From UBA10001 sp964349095 (GTDB taxonomy: Bacteria > Patescibacteriota > Patescibacteriia > Veblenbacterales > UBA10138), in NCBI GenBank assembly GCA_964349095.1, contig CAYGFD010000017.1:1-14077 (forward strand): a DNA stretch of 14,077 nucleotides. The letters are read 5' to 3'. The translations under genes were made by a program, and so were the position numbers. The first letter of the stretch is position 1. Every line of letters begins with the position of its first letter. The notes beneath the pieces were generated by a model, which saw nothing but the letters and a program-made list of their open reading frames with translations, had not been told where the DNA came from and searched no databases. Positions 7,479-13,494 of the stretch are shown here, one piece after another.

Positions 7479-7503
7479 ATAACTTTATTTGCTCGAGTGT
7501 CAA
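7474..7503 (-). promoter_or_regulatory. Promoter of the rrf2-sod-sufCBDSU operon
   Basis: On the minus strand there is a perfect TTGACA -35 (7498-7503), an 18-nt spacer and a TATACT -10 (7474-7479). The predicted transcription start near 7467 gives a leader of about 14 nt. The -35 lies just after the secF stop codon (7506-7508), so the suf operon has its own promoter despite lying directly downstream of secDF. Confidence 0.75.
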
Positions 7504-7505
7504 TA

Positions 7506-8396
7506 TTACCTTTTACGAACTACTAACCAATCCACCAAAATCGGCGAAGCAACAAATATGGATGAATAAGTTCCAACTGTAATACCCACAATCAGGGCCA
7601 AAGCGAAATAATGAATCGTTTCTCCGCCAAAGAAATACAAGGCCAAAAGTACTAACAACGTGGTCATGGATGTATTGATTGAACGAGCCATAGTATCGTT
7701 AACGCTCTTGTTCACCACTTCTGCAAATGCAGACCCTGACCCTCTAAATAAATTTTCACGGGTCCTGTCAAAAACAACGATCGTATCGTGTACTGAAAAC
7801 CCAATAACAGTTAATATCGCTGGCACAAATAAACTATCAATCTCGACGTTTAAAAAATGCCCTAATACAGCAAACAAACCAAGTGTAATGATCGTATCAT
7901 GGGCCAAGGCGATAACCGCAGCGACACCGTACTTCCAGCTAGCAACTGGTTTAGATACTTTTCTAAAAGCCCAGGCAATAAAAATAATTATACAAATCAT
8001 TGCTACCAGAACAGCCCATAAAGCTTTGGAGGCAAGTTCAGCTCCTAAAGTTGGACCAACATTTTCAAATCTTTCCTCAGTTGAATCTGGGTATTTTTCT
8101 TTAACCTTGGCCAGCAAAGTTTGGTGTTCTGTTTCTGTTAAATCCCTAAGTCTTAATATATATTTTGAACTAGCAGACGGTTGTACTACTGGCACGCCGA
8201 GCTGAAGAGACTCTATTACGCTATGCAATTCCGCAATAGCAGGTTTTTCACCAGCAAAGCTAAACTGAATTAAGGATCCACCAGTAAAATCGATTCCCAG
8301 TTTCAATCCCCAGATTGATAAACTTAGAATACTAGCAGCAACTAATAACCCTGAGATAATATAGGAAATTTTTCTATTAGCAATTATATTTATCAT
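7506..8396 (-). CDS. secF: SecF, protein-export membrane protein
   Basis: Partner of SecD in the RND-like complex that uses the proton-motive force to help SecYEG-translocated proteins leave the membrane. The protein has 296 aa and is complete. TM1 is at about 10-30, followed by GIDFTGG (34-40), a short external domain, VGPTLGAEL (113-121), and five C-terminal helices starting near 124. The conserved GFSVHDTIVVFDR (199-211) matches the SecF D5-type motif, and ND at 233-234 follows. Its ATG overlaps the secD stop (ATGA at 8393-8396), so translation is coupled. A long plus-strand ORF at 7660-8205 is antisense shadow. Confidence 0.96.
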   Translation of the reverse strand: MINIIANRKISYIISGLLVAASILSLSIWGLKLGIDFTGGSLIQFSFAGEKPAIAELHSVIESLQLGVPVVQPSASSKYILRLRDLTETEHQTLLAKVKEKYPDSTEERFENVGPTLGAELASKALWAVLVAMICIIIFIAWAFRKVSKPVASWKYGVAAVIALAHDTIITLGLFAVLGHFLNVEIDSLFVPAILTVIGFSVHDTIVVFDRTRENLFRGSGSAFAEVVNKSVNDTMARSINTSMTTLLVLLALYFFGGETIHYFALALIVGITVGTYSSIFVASPILVDWLVVRKR

Positions 8397-10177
8397 ACTG
8401 TTTGTGTATCCTTTTTTACTCTATACCCGAAGAGCGCTGTCTTCTCACTTAATTTACCAACAGCCACTAACCTGAGTAGTGTACGAGTTACAACAATGGC
8501 TGAAAACAGACTAACTAAAATACCAATAATTAAAGTAATAGCAAATCCACGAATAGCCGACGTTCCAAACCAAATCAGGATCAATGAGGTAATAATGCTG
8601 GAAAAGTTTGAATCTCTAATTGATGACCAAGCGCGCAAAAACCCTTCCTCTATTCCTTGCACCAAACTTCTTCCGGCTTTCAACTCTTCTTTAAGTCTTT
8701 CAAATATTAAAACATTAGCATCCACCGCCATACCAACTGACAAAACATAACCAGCGATACCAGCGAGTGTTAAAGTTACAAACAACTTAAAGATAGCCAA
8801 AGTTATAAGCGTATAGACACCTAATGCCAATACAGATAATAACCCTGGTAAACGATAGTAAAGAATCATAAACAGAGCCACAAGTGCTATACCGACAATA
8901 CCAACCATTAAGCTCTTTTCTAAAGATTCTTTACCAAGCACTGGATCGATTAATTGTTGATTGACAAGACTAACTGGCACTGGTAAAGCTCCGGCGTTTA
9001 ATCTTTGTGCCAACTGCTGAGCTTCAATCACAGAGAAATCACCGGTTATAATTGCCTCACCGCCAGTTATTTCTGTTTGCACCGTCGGAATACTTATTGG
9101 ATAACCATCTAGAAAAATAGCTACTTGCTTACCAACATTACGTTTGGTAATTGCAGCAAACAAAGTTTTTCCCTCATCATTAAAAATTAACTGCACTTGC
9201 GGTAACCCAGTATTTGGGTCGTACTCCACGTTTGCCCGCTGTAGATTTTTACCAGAAAGCTCGGTTGTCATCCAAGGATCTTGAGCAGGCGCTTCAGCAT
9301 GCTTAAGTAATATATGACTGGCTTGCCACTCAGTAACTTTGGTACCACCCTCATCAACCTGTCGTTCGCCAGTCTTCTTGATGATGTGATAACCAAATTG
9401 AGTCTCAGTTAATTTACTGGATACTGTATTTACTGGTAAGGCCTTAACAGCTGCTTCAAATTCCTTCACCATCACCCCAGCCCTAAACCATCCCAAATCA
9501 CCGCCGTTATCCTTAGAGCCAGCGTCAGTCGAATACTCTTTAGCCAGTGCGGCAAAATCCGCCCCTGGCTTTCTAGCTTTATTTAATACATCTGTCGCTA
9601 AGGCCTTGGCTTGCTTTTCTGCATTAGGATCTACTGGGGTAGGCGCAACATTGTTAGCTTCCTTAAATTCCAATATCGGTGTTTCACCAATTAACTTAAT
9701 AGCTTCGTTTACGTCCTTAACTCCAGGTAACTGTACTATAACTCGCCAACTATCTCCCGCATGACTAGTTTGTACTATTGGTTCTGAAACGCCAAAAAAA
9801 TTAACACGACGTTCAATTACGTCCCTAACTCCCTCAAGGGCATTTTTTTCTTCCCCAGGGGTTATGTTACTAACATCCGCTTGAAAAATTAATTCACTAC
9901 CACCCTGTAAATCTAATCCCAATTTAAATTGTCGGCTATTCCAAAAACTGCTTAACGGTACCCATTGTGGAACTCCCGGGTAATCCATTAACCCAGTAAA
10001 CAAAGAAACTAATATAATTAATACAAAGGTATACCAAACCTTTTTTCGGCCAGTAAAATTACTAAACAGAGCCCGATACAAAGAACGAAATGGCCTGCCT
10101 ATCCAGCTAAAAAATTCAGAAATACCCCCCTGCTTTGAATTGTTATTTATATTTTTATTAAAATTATCTTTATCCAT
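8393..10177 (-). CDS. secD: SecD protein translocase subunit with inserted parvulin (PPIC) domain
   Basis: A 594-aa SecD. Order: basic cytoplasmic N-terminus (1-46), TM1 (47-63), periplasmic P1 start with LGLDLQGGSEL (86-96) and RRVNFFGVSEP (123-133), insertion (about 173-302), P1 continuation with FLDGYPISIPTVQ (355-367) and AQRLNAGALPVPV (390-402), then five helices including VGMAVDANVLIFER (481-494), which carries the SecD proton-path aspartate. The insertion has parvulin motifs: GADFAALAKEYS (205-216), GGDLGWFRAGVMVKEF (225-240), FGYHIIKKTGER (261-272) and QASHILLKHAEAP (285-297). Both hallmark histidines are present (H264, H288), but the ASHILL strand, normally first, comes last. Parvulin-containing SecD proteins are, to my recollection, found in CPR genomes. 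secF follows with an ATGA overlap. Confidence 0.95.
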   Translation of the reverse strand: MDKDNFNKNINNNSKQGGISEFFSWIGRPFRSLYRALFSNFTGRKKVWYTFVLIILVSLFTGLMDYPGVPQWVPLSSFWNSRQFKLGLDLQGGSELIFQADVSNITPGEEKNALEGVRDVIERRVNFFGVSEPIVQTSHAGDSWRVIVQLPGVKDVNEAIKLIGETPILEFKEANNVAPTPVDPNAEKQAKALATDVLNKARKPGADFAALAKEYSTDAGSKDNGGDLGWFRAGVMVKEFEAAVKALPVNTVSSKLTETQFGYHIIKKTGERQVDEGGTKVTEWQASHILLKHAEAPAQDPWMTTELSGKNLQRANVEYDPNTGLPQVQLIFNDEGKTLFAAITKRNVGKQVAIFLDGYPISIPTVQTEITGGEAIITGDFSVIEAQQLAQRLNAGALPVPVSLVNQQLIDPVLGKESLEKSLMVGIVGIALVALFMILYYRLPGLLSVLALGVYTLITLAIFKLFVTLTLAGIAGYVLSVGMAVDANVLIFERLKEELKAGRSLVQGIEEGFLRAWSSIRDSNFSSIITSLILIWFGTSAIRGFAITLIIGILVSLFSAIVVTRTLLRLVAVGKLSEKTALFGYRVKKDTQTV

Positions 10178-10183
10178 GGTACT

Positions 10184-10203
10184 TAAATAAGCCCTTAATA
10201 GGG
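10184..10203 (-). other. Small hairpin upstream of secD
   Basis: On the minus strand, TAAACCCT and AGGGCTTA can pair (8 bp with one G-U) around a 4-nt ATTA loop, followed by a short T-rich stretch and the secD ATG at 10177. It could be a weak terminator for the upstream membrane-protein gene or part of the secD leader. There is no strong T-run, so neither role is firm. A possible -10 for secD (TATGAT, 10222-10227 on the minus strand) lies just upstream but lacks a clear -35. Confidence 0.3.
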
Positions 10204-10245
10204 TTTAACAACAACAATCCTATCATAACCTTAAAAAACCCACAA

Positions 10246-10737
10246 CTATGCCACTTTCTTGGTTTTTTGCCACTTTATAATATACCAAGCGAGATATGCA
10301 ATGATTAAGGCTGCGTAGTTTAAAATCATAAACCAGCCCACTCCCCAAGAAAATCCATCAAATTTATAATCCGACACCGGCCAAAGAAATGGCGTTGGAA
10401 AAAAATTAATATCGTGAAGTGGCACATCAATCGCTATATGAATCAACGGCGCCAGTAACGGCCAGTAAGGCTTTTTTAAAATACCCCAAACTAAAAAAAA
10501 TATCACTGACCAAGTAAAAATACTATGCCAAATATTGTATAGACTAAAAACATATCCAGGAACTTGGCTAATGTTTGGCGGTCCAAAATTAAATCCTCCA
10601 AACAAACCGAGAATAAAAAAAATGCCGAAAGACAAAAGATCGGGCGCTATACCTAATAAAGCTGCAATCCAGCGCTCTTTTTTTATTGATTTGGCGTAAA
10701 TTACATTTACCCAAAGTCCATGTGCTAATATATCCAT
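10246..10737 (-). CDS. YdjM/DUF457-like membrane-bound metal-dependent hydrolase family protein
   Basis: A 163-aa integral membrane protein with four to five hydrophobic segments (about 22-45, 62-84, 92-108, 130-154) and a basic C-terminus. Histidines and aspartates in the family pattern are H6 (MDILAHGLW), D33 (APDLLSFG), H71 (NIWHSIF), and H100, D104 and H108 (LIHIAIDVPLHD). They are followed by FFPTPFLWPVSDYKFDG (112-128), typical of DUF457/YdjM-like proteins. Hydrolase activity is the family name, not something established here. The start codon lies in a 55-bp segment that is repeated after the N gap. It is upstream of secD on the same strand, with a 68-bp gap. Confidence 0.8.
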   Translation of the reverse strand: MDILAHGLWVNVIYAKSIKKERWIAALLGIAPDLLSFGIFFILGLFGGFNFGPPNISQVPGYVFSLYNIWHSIFTWSVIFFLVWGILKKPYWPLLAPLIHIAIDVPLHDINFFPTPFLWPVSDYKFDGFSWGVGWFMILNYAALIIAYLAWYIIKWQKTKKVA

Positions 10738-10761
10738 AAAATTATACTACCACAAATTTCC
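10707..10761. repeat. 55-bp direct repeat, left copy (contig-end overlap)
   Basis: This segment, containing the start of the YdjM-like gene and its upstream bases, is identical over all 55 bp to 10862-10916, directly on the other side of the 100-N gap. It is best read as the shared end of two contigs rather than a biological repeat. Confidence 0.95.
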
Positions 10762-10861
10762 NNNNNNNNNNNNNNNNNNNNNNNNNNNNNNNNNNNNNNN
10801 NNNNNNNNNNNNNNNNNNNNNNNNNNNNNNNNNNNNNNNNNNNNNNNNNNNNNNNNNNNNN
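10762..10861. other. Assembly gap of exactly 100 Ns
   Basis: A run of 100 N characters, the usual placeholder for a gap of unknown size. Because both flanks are the same 55-bp sequence, the true gap is probably zero or negative, and the flanking contigs can be merged. Confidence 0.97.
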
Positions 10862-10916
10862 TTACCCAAAGTCCATGTGCTAATATATCCATAAAATTAT
10901 ACTACCACAAATTTCC
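10862..10916. repeat. 55-bp direct repeat, right copy
   Basis: An exact copy of 10707-10761. Read on the minus strand, 10892 down to 10862 repeats only the first 31 nt of the YdjM-like gene and then runs into Ns. It should not be annotated as a second gene. Confidence 0.95.
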
Positions 10917-10925
10917 AAATTCTCT

Positions 10926-10931
10926 TATAAT
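10926..10931 (+). promoter_or_regulatory. Putative -10 element of the receiver-domain gene
   Basis: A perfect TATAAT about 50 nt before the ATG at 10981. No good -35 hexamer is seen 16-18 nt upstream (that region reads taccac), so support is limited. If used, the leader would be about 43 nt and would include the AAAGGTG ribosome site. Confidence 0.4.
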
Positions 10932-10970
10932 ATCTACACAATTTCATTGTTGCTCTTTAAATAATAATCA

Positions 10971-10975
10971 AAGGT
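10971..10975 (+). promoter_or_regulatory. Ribosome binding site of the receiver-domain gene
   Basis: AGGTG, within AAAGGTG, sits 5 nt before the ATG at 10981. It supports this start. It is notable because most minus-strand genes in the window have no recognisable Shine-Dalgarno site. Confidence 0.6.
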
Positions 10976-10980
10976 GTATT

Positions 10981-11292
10981 ATGGGTCGGATATTATTAAT
11001 CATCCACGATGAGGTGGCTTCTGCTAAATGTACTGAGTTGCTTGGTGGTAAACATGATTTAACCTCTATCAGAGATTTATCTCAAGATTCGCAGGTTATC
11101 GCCGCTAACTGGCAGCCTGCTCATATAATTTTGGATGAGCAGAACCCCGACATCGTCGGCCTGACTGCTCTGGAACGAGTAGATAAATTTTCAGAGTTTC
11201 TCAAACCTTTAATCAGCGTCAATTCCGCAACCGAAACACATTTTATAAAAAGCCCGATCGACCCTCAGGTCATTCGCTCCTTCTCGATTTAG
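10981..11292 (+). CDS. Miniature stand-alone response-regulator receiver-like protein
   Basis: A 103-aa protein matching the CheY fold along most of its length. The acidic pair is D10-E11 after strand 1 (RILLIIHDE). The putative phospho-acceptor is D52 in HIILDEQNPDIVG, with Pro at +4 and Gly at +8 as in canonical receivers. S82 stands at the Ser/Thr switch position (PLISVNSAT), and K90 is the conserved lysine in FIKSPIDPQVI. Only about four residues separate strand 4 from strand 5, so helix 4 is essentially missing. There is no output domain, and no histidine kinase is present in the window. It is a single-gene unit with a ribosome site and its own terminator. A degenerate, non-phosphorylated receiver is an alternative. 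I rate the fold fairly likely and the function unknown. Confidence 0.75.
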   Translation: MGRILLIIHDEVASAKCTELLGGKHDLTSIRDLSQDSQVIAANWQPAHIILDEQNPDIVGLTALERVDKFSEFLKPLISVNSATETHFIKSPIDPQVIRSFSI

Positions 11293-11302
11293 TTCGCCCC
11301 CC

Positions 11303-11328
11303 AGCCTTCTCCCAAAGAAGGCTTTTTT
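11303..11328 (+). terminator. Rho-independent terminator of the receiver-domain gene
   Basis: An 8-bp perfect stem (agccttct 11303-11310, agaaggct 11316-11323) with a 5-nt loop, followed by six Ts (11323-11328), 10 bp after the stop codon. On the minus strand the hairpin lacks a T-run, so it acts mainly in the plus direction. The end of the convergent HAD gene (stop at 11327-11329) abuts it. Confidence 0.88.
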
Positions 11329-12016
11329 ATAACTTGTATATTACGTCTTTCCTTTCCACCACAATTTGCCATTTCTTTTTTTGTGCAATCCTATATAAAG
11401 ACTGATTAGGATTAAAACAAATTGGCTTATCAACTATATCCAAAAATGATGCGTCGGATTCTGTATCACCTACCCCCACCGAACCTTTGAGTGATAGATT
11501 CTCCTCAGCTAAATATTGTTCAACGACAGCTCGTTTATTATTTATAGGTAGAAACTTAACTTCACCTGTATATGAGTTTCCTTTTGTACCAAATACCATC
11601 CCATAAACCGCATCAAATTTCCAAATCTTATTAAACTCTTTTACGATCTCAATTGGTGATCCGGAAATAGCAATCAATCGATAACTGCTGCGCAAGTCCT
11701 TAATTAAATCTCTAGTGTATGCATATACCCTGTATTTTTGCTGAGAGATGACAATTTCTGCCACCCGCTTTACATCACTCAACAACACACCGCCAATGCG
11801 CTCAGCATAAGCACGGACTACTGTATTTATATACTCCTCGTAGGAACCCGCCCGATGAACCCAGGCAAAATAATTCTTCTCTAACTCCTTTCGAACAATC
11901 GGCGGAAAAACACCGTAGTGAACCAAAGACATTAACAATTCCCTTTGCAGGGACGAACGGAATATTGTTCCGTCTATATCTAAAATAGCTACTTTATTTT
12001 TTTTGATCTTTGACAT
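11327..12016 (-). CDS. HAD-superfamily phosphatase, SerB-like (subfamily IB)
   Basis: A soluble 229-aa HAD hydrolase with all four motifs. Motif I is DIDGT (13-17), with D13 nucleophile and D15 acid/base. Motif II is SGSP, with S118. Motif III has K161 (INNKRAVV). Motif IV is VGDTESD, with D184 and D188. A helical cap lies between motif I and about residue 95. The pattern resembles phosphoserine-phosphatase-like HAD-IB enzymes; the substrate cannot be read. It is the last gene of a four-gene operon, starting 2 nt after the preceding membrane-protein stop, and its 3' end meets the plus-strand terminator of the receiver gene. Confidence 0.9.
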   Translation of the reverse strand: MSKIKKNKVAILDIDGTIFRSSLQRELLMSLVHYGVFPPIVRKELEKNYFAWVHRAGSYEEYINTVVRAYAERIGGVLLSDVKRVAEIVISQQKYRVYAYTRDLIKDLRSSYRLIAISGSPIEIVKEFNKIWKFDAVYGMVFGTKGNSYTGEVKFLPINNKRAVVEQYLAEENLSLKGSVGVGDTESDASFLDIVDKPICFNPNQSLYRIAQKKKWQIVVERKDVIYKL

Positions 12017-12018
12017 AA

Positions 12019-12561
12019 TTAATGATCCTCTCCTTCCTCAGGCTCGTTTTTCTTTCTATTCTTTTTATCTATAAAAATAATCAACGATACGAGTAAAACC
12101 GCCGCCGTCCCAAACATTACATACCAAGCCAGCATCCTATGAAATCTAAATAAAAACATTGATGCGTAAGTAAAAATTACCGCACCATCAACAAATGTCA
12201 AAAAAATAAATGCTCGGTAAAAGGCTTTCTGCCAATTAAGAGTTTTCTTCTTCCTTAAAACCAGGCTCAGTATTAAATAGCCCGCCAACAATGGGACACT
12301 CACATAGCTCCAAGTTAAAGCCCGATTCCAATAATAGTAATACTCATTACACGCATCAGTCATACCTTGATCACCGACACACGCAGAATAGTCCAAATTG
12401 AATAATCTATTTACATCGTAAAAGGCCCGACCTTGTAAAATAAGCATTGTTATGACAAACAACATTACCAAAAAAACCGCAGCTGGCGTGACTGTTGGTT
12501 TAGACGGCTTATGACTCTTGTGCGCCGTCTCCGGGGGTGCGTCAAAGGTTCTGAAAGCCAT
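12019..12561 (-). CDS. Four-helix membrane protein of the ferric-reductase-like operon, unknown function
   Basis: A 180-aa protein with a basic, proline-rich cytoplasmic N-terminus (1-25), four predicted membrane helices (about 26-43, 82-102, 113-136, 142-164) and a charged C-terminal tail rich in Lys then Glu. The loop between helices 1 and 2 contains C61 and C71, which could form a disulfide, and a run of aromatic residues (NEYYYYWNR, 72-80). A histidine at 141 begins the last helix. I do not recognise the family. It lies 1 nt after the stop of the ferric-reductase-like gene and 2 nt before the HAD gene, so the products probably act together. The reading frame is well supported by topology and operon spacing. 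Confidence 0.82.
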   Translation of the reverse strand: MAFRTFDAPPETAHKSHKPSKPTVTPAAVFLVMLFVITMLILQGRAFYDVNRLFNLDYSACVGDQGMTDACNEYYYYWNRALTWSYVSVPLLAGYLILSLVLRKKKTLNWQKAFYRAFIFLTFVDGAVIFTYASMFLFRFHRMLAWYVMFGTAAVLLVSLIIFIDKKNRKKNEPEEGEDH

Positions 12562-12562
12562 T

Positions 12563-13252
12563 TTATTTATTCCCCATTACTGTAGCAGTCTGCGGGCTTA
12601 GCGTGGCAGATTTACCGGGTTGACCCATTCTACGCGTTACTGATTGAGTTACAGAAAATATATACGATGCTGTAAAAAAATACCAAATTGGCTCGAAGGC
12701 ACTACCCTGAACGTGACTGCCAATAAACCAAGAATGAATCAGAACAAAAGGTAAAACCAGATAATTTAAATAGTGTAGGTATTTCCAATACTTAACAACA
12801 AATTTATTTCGGCGCATTATCCCAGCGACTGCTGCCACGGTTAACAACAGTAAAGCGGCGTTTCCTATTAGCCAATAAGTTTTTAACGGGTATGAAAGGC
12901 TGGTAAGTGTTTGAAAATATCCGCCTCCACTAACTTTGATTAATAAAAATAAAAATAGCGGATGTAAAAAAGCGAAAAGGAAAGTAAAAATACCTTCAGC
13001 CACATGAAACGCCAATAGTTTAGTGGGATTGAAAATTTTATTTAAGACAGTCCGCCAGGCACCCAAGGTGAATTCAATCCATAAAAAAGATAGAGCATAT
13101 AAACCTAGTAACGGGAAAAATAAACCATAAAACAGCGCGACGTCGATTGTTCCATTAAATGCGTCCTTGCTTAAATTCCACCAAATAACCCCAGGCGCCA
13201 ATAAGACAAAGGCATATAAAAATAGAACCAATATTGTATTGACCTTTTTCAT
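12563..13252 (-). CDS. Ferric-reductase-like transmembrane protein (probable di-haem cytochrome b type)
   Basis: A 229-aa protein with about six membrane helices (7-24, 36-58, 78-105, 125-144, 158-175, 186-204). Two helices each carry a histidine pair at haem-binding spacing: H83 and H97 (14 apart), and H160 and H173 (13 apart). This is the hallmark of the ferric reductase, NADPH oxidase and YedZ/MsrQ transmembrane domain. The motifs KYWKYLHYLNY (154-164) and LIHSW (171-175) are typical. No FAD or NAD(P) domain is fused or encoded nearby, so the electron donor is unknown, and it could act like MsrQ. It is the second gene of the operon, 4 nt after the zinc-ribbon gene and 1 nt before the next membrane protein. 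Confidence 0.85.
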   Translation of the reverse strand: MKKVNTILVLFLYAFVLLAPGVIWWNLSKDAFNGTIDVALFYGLFFPLLGLYALSFLWIEFTLGAWRTVLNKIFNPTKLLAFHVAEGIFTFLFAFLHPLFLFLLIKVSGGGYFQTLTSLSYPLKTYWLIGNAALLLLTVAAVAGIMRRNKFVVKYWKYLHYLNYLVLPFVLIHSWFIGSHVQGSAFEPIWYFFTASYIFSVTQSVTRRMGQPGKSATLSPQTATVMGNK

Positions 13253-13256
13253 ATTG

Positions 13257-13421
13257 CTACTTTATCACTTTTTTACCTTTTTTAAAACCCTGCTTCTCGC
13301 CGCACCAGGGGCAAAACCATAACTTCTTATTGCTGGGCGCATCGCCGATAGTCCACCACTTAGCACAATGGTGGCATTTGAAATGATTTAAATTCTCGGT
13401 CGACTTAATTCCTTTATTCAT
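13257..13421 (-). CDS. Small zinc-ribbon protein
   Basis: A 54-aa basic protein with two CxxC knuckles, CHHC (FKCHHCAKWW) and CPWC (LWFCPWCGEKQ), separated by 17 residues, giving a four-cysteine zinc site. The tail is lysine-rich (KKGKKVIK), suggesting nucleic-acid or membrane-surface binding. The frame is open to a TTG at 13448 (63 aa), but the ATG at 13421 is preferred: a candidate minus-strand promoter (TTGAAA/TATCAT) would start transcription near 13443, after the TTG, and the divergent promoter's -35 would otherwise lie inside the gene. It is the first gene of the operon with the ferric-reductase-like protein. Confidence 0.75.
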   Translation of the reverse strand: MNKGIKSTENLNHFKCHHCAKWWTIGDAPSNKKLWFCPWCGEKQGFKKGKKVIK

Positions 13422-13431
13422 TGATGTTATT

Positions 13432-13459
13432 TTGACATCTATTTTCAAAATGATAAAGT
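13432..13459 (+). promoter_or_regulatory. Promoter of the 167-aa orphan gene
   Basis: A perfect TTGACA -35 (13432-13437), a 16-nt spacer and TAAAGT (13454-13459; 4 of 6 matches). The predicted start near 13466 gives a leader of about 29 nt containing GGAGG. Confidence 0.5.
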
Positions 13460-13480
13460 AATGAAAAGTTGTCCTTTCAA
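13450..13480 (-). promoter_or_regulatory. Candidate promoter of the zinc-ribbon/ferric-reductase operon
   Basis: On the minus strand there is TTGAAA (13475-13480), a long 19-nt spacer and TATCAT (13450-13455; 5 of 6 matches). It overlaps the divergent plus-strand promoter, so the two may compete for polymerase. The spacer is at the long limit, so support is moderate. Confidence 0.4.
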
Positions 13481-13484
13481 AAAC

Positions 13485-13489
13485 GGAGG
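13485..13489 (+). promoter_or_regulatory. Strong Shine-Dalgarno site of the 167-aa orphan gene
   Basis: GGAGG lies 5 nt before the ATG at 13495. It is the best ribosome binding site in the window, and it fixes the start. Confidence 0.8.
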
Positions 13490-13494
13490 AAAAA

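Noticed and set aside
7660..8205. 181-aa plus-strand ORF antisense to secF
   Set aside because: The minus frame encodes a clear SecF with conserved motifs. The plus frame has no ribosome site or recognisable features.
10741..10746. Minus-strand TATAAT before the YdjM-like gene as its -10
   Set aside because: Only 3 nt separate it from the ATG, so transcription would begin inside the codons after the start. No -35 was found either, and the region is affected by the assembly gap.
10862..10892. Second start of a YdjM-like gene after the N gap
   Set aside because: It is a verbatim copy of the first 31 nt of the gene at 10246-10737 within the 55-bp assembly overlap, and it runs into Ns.
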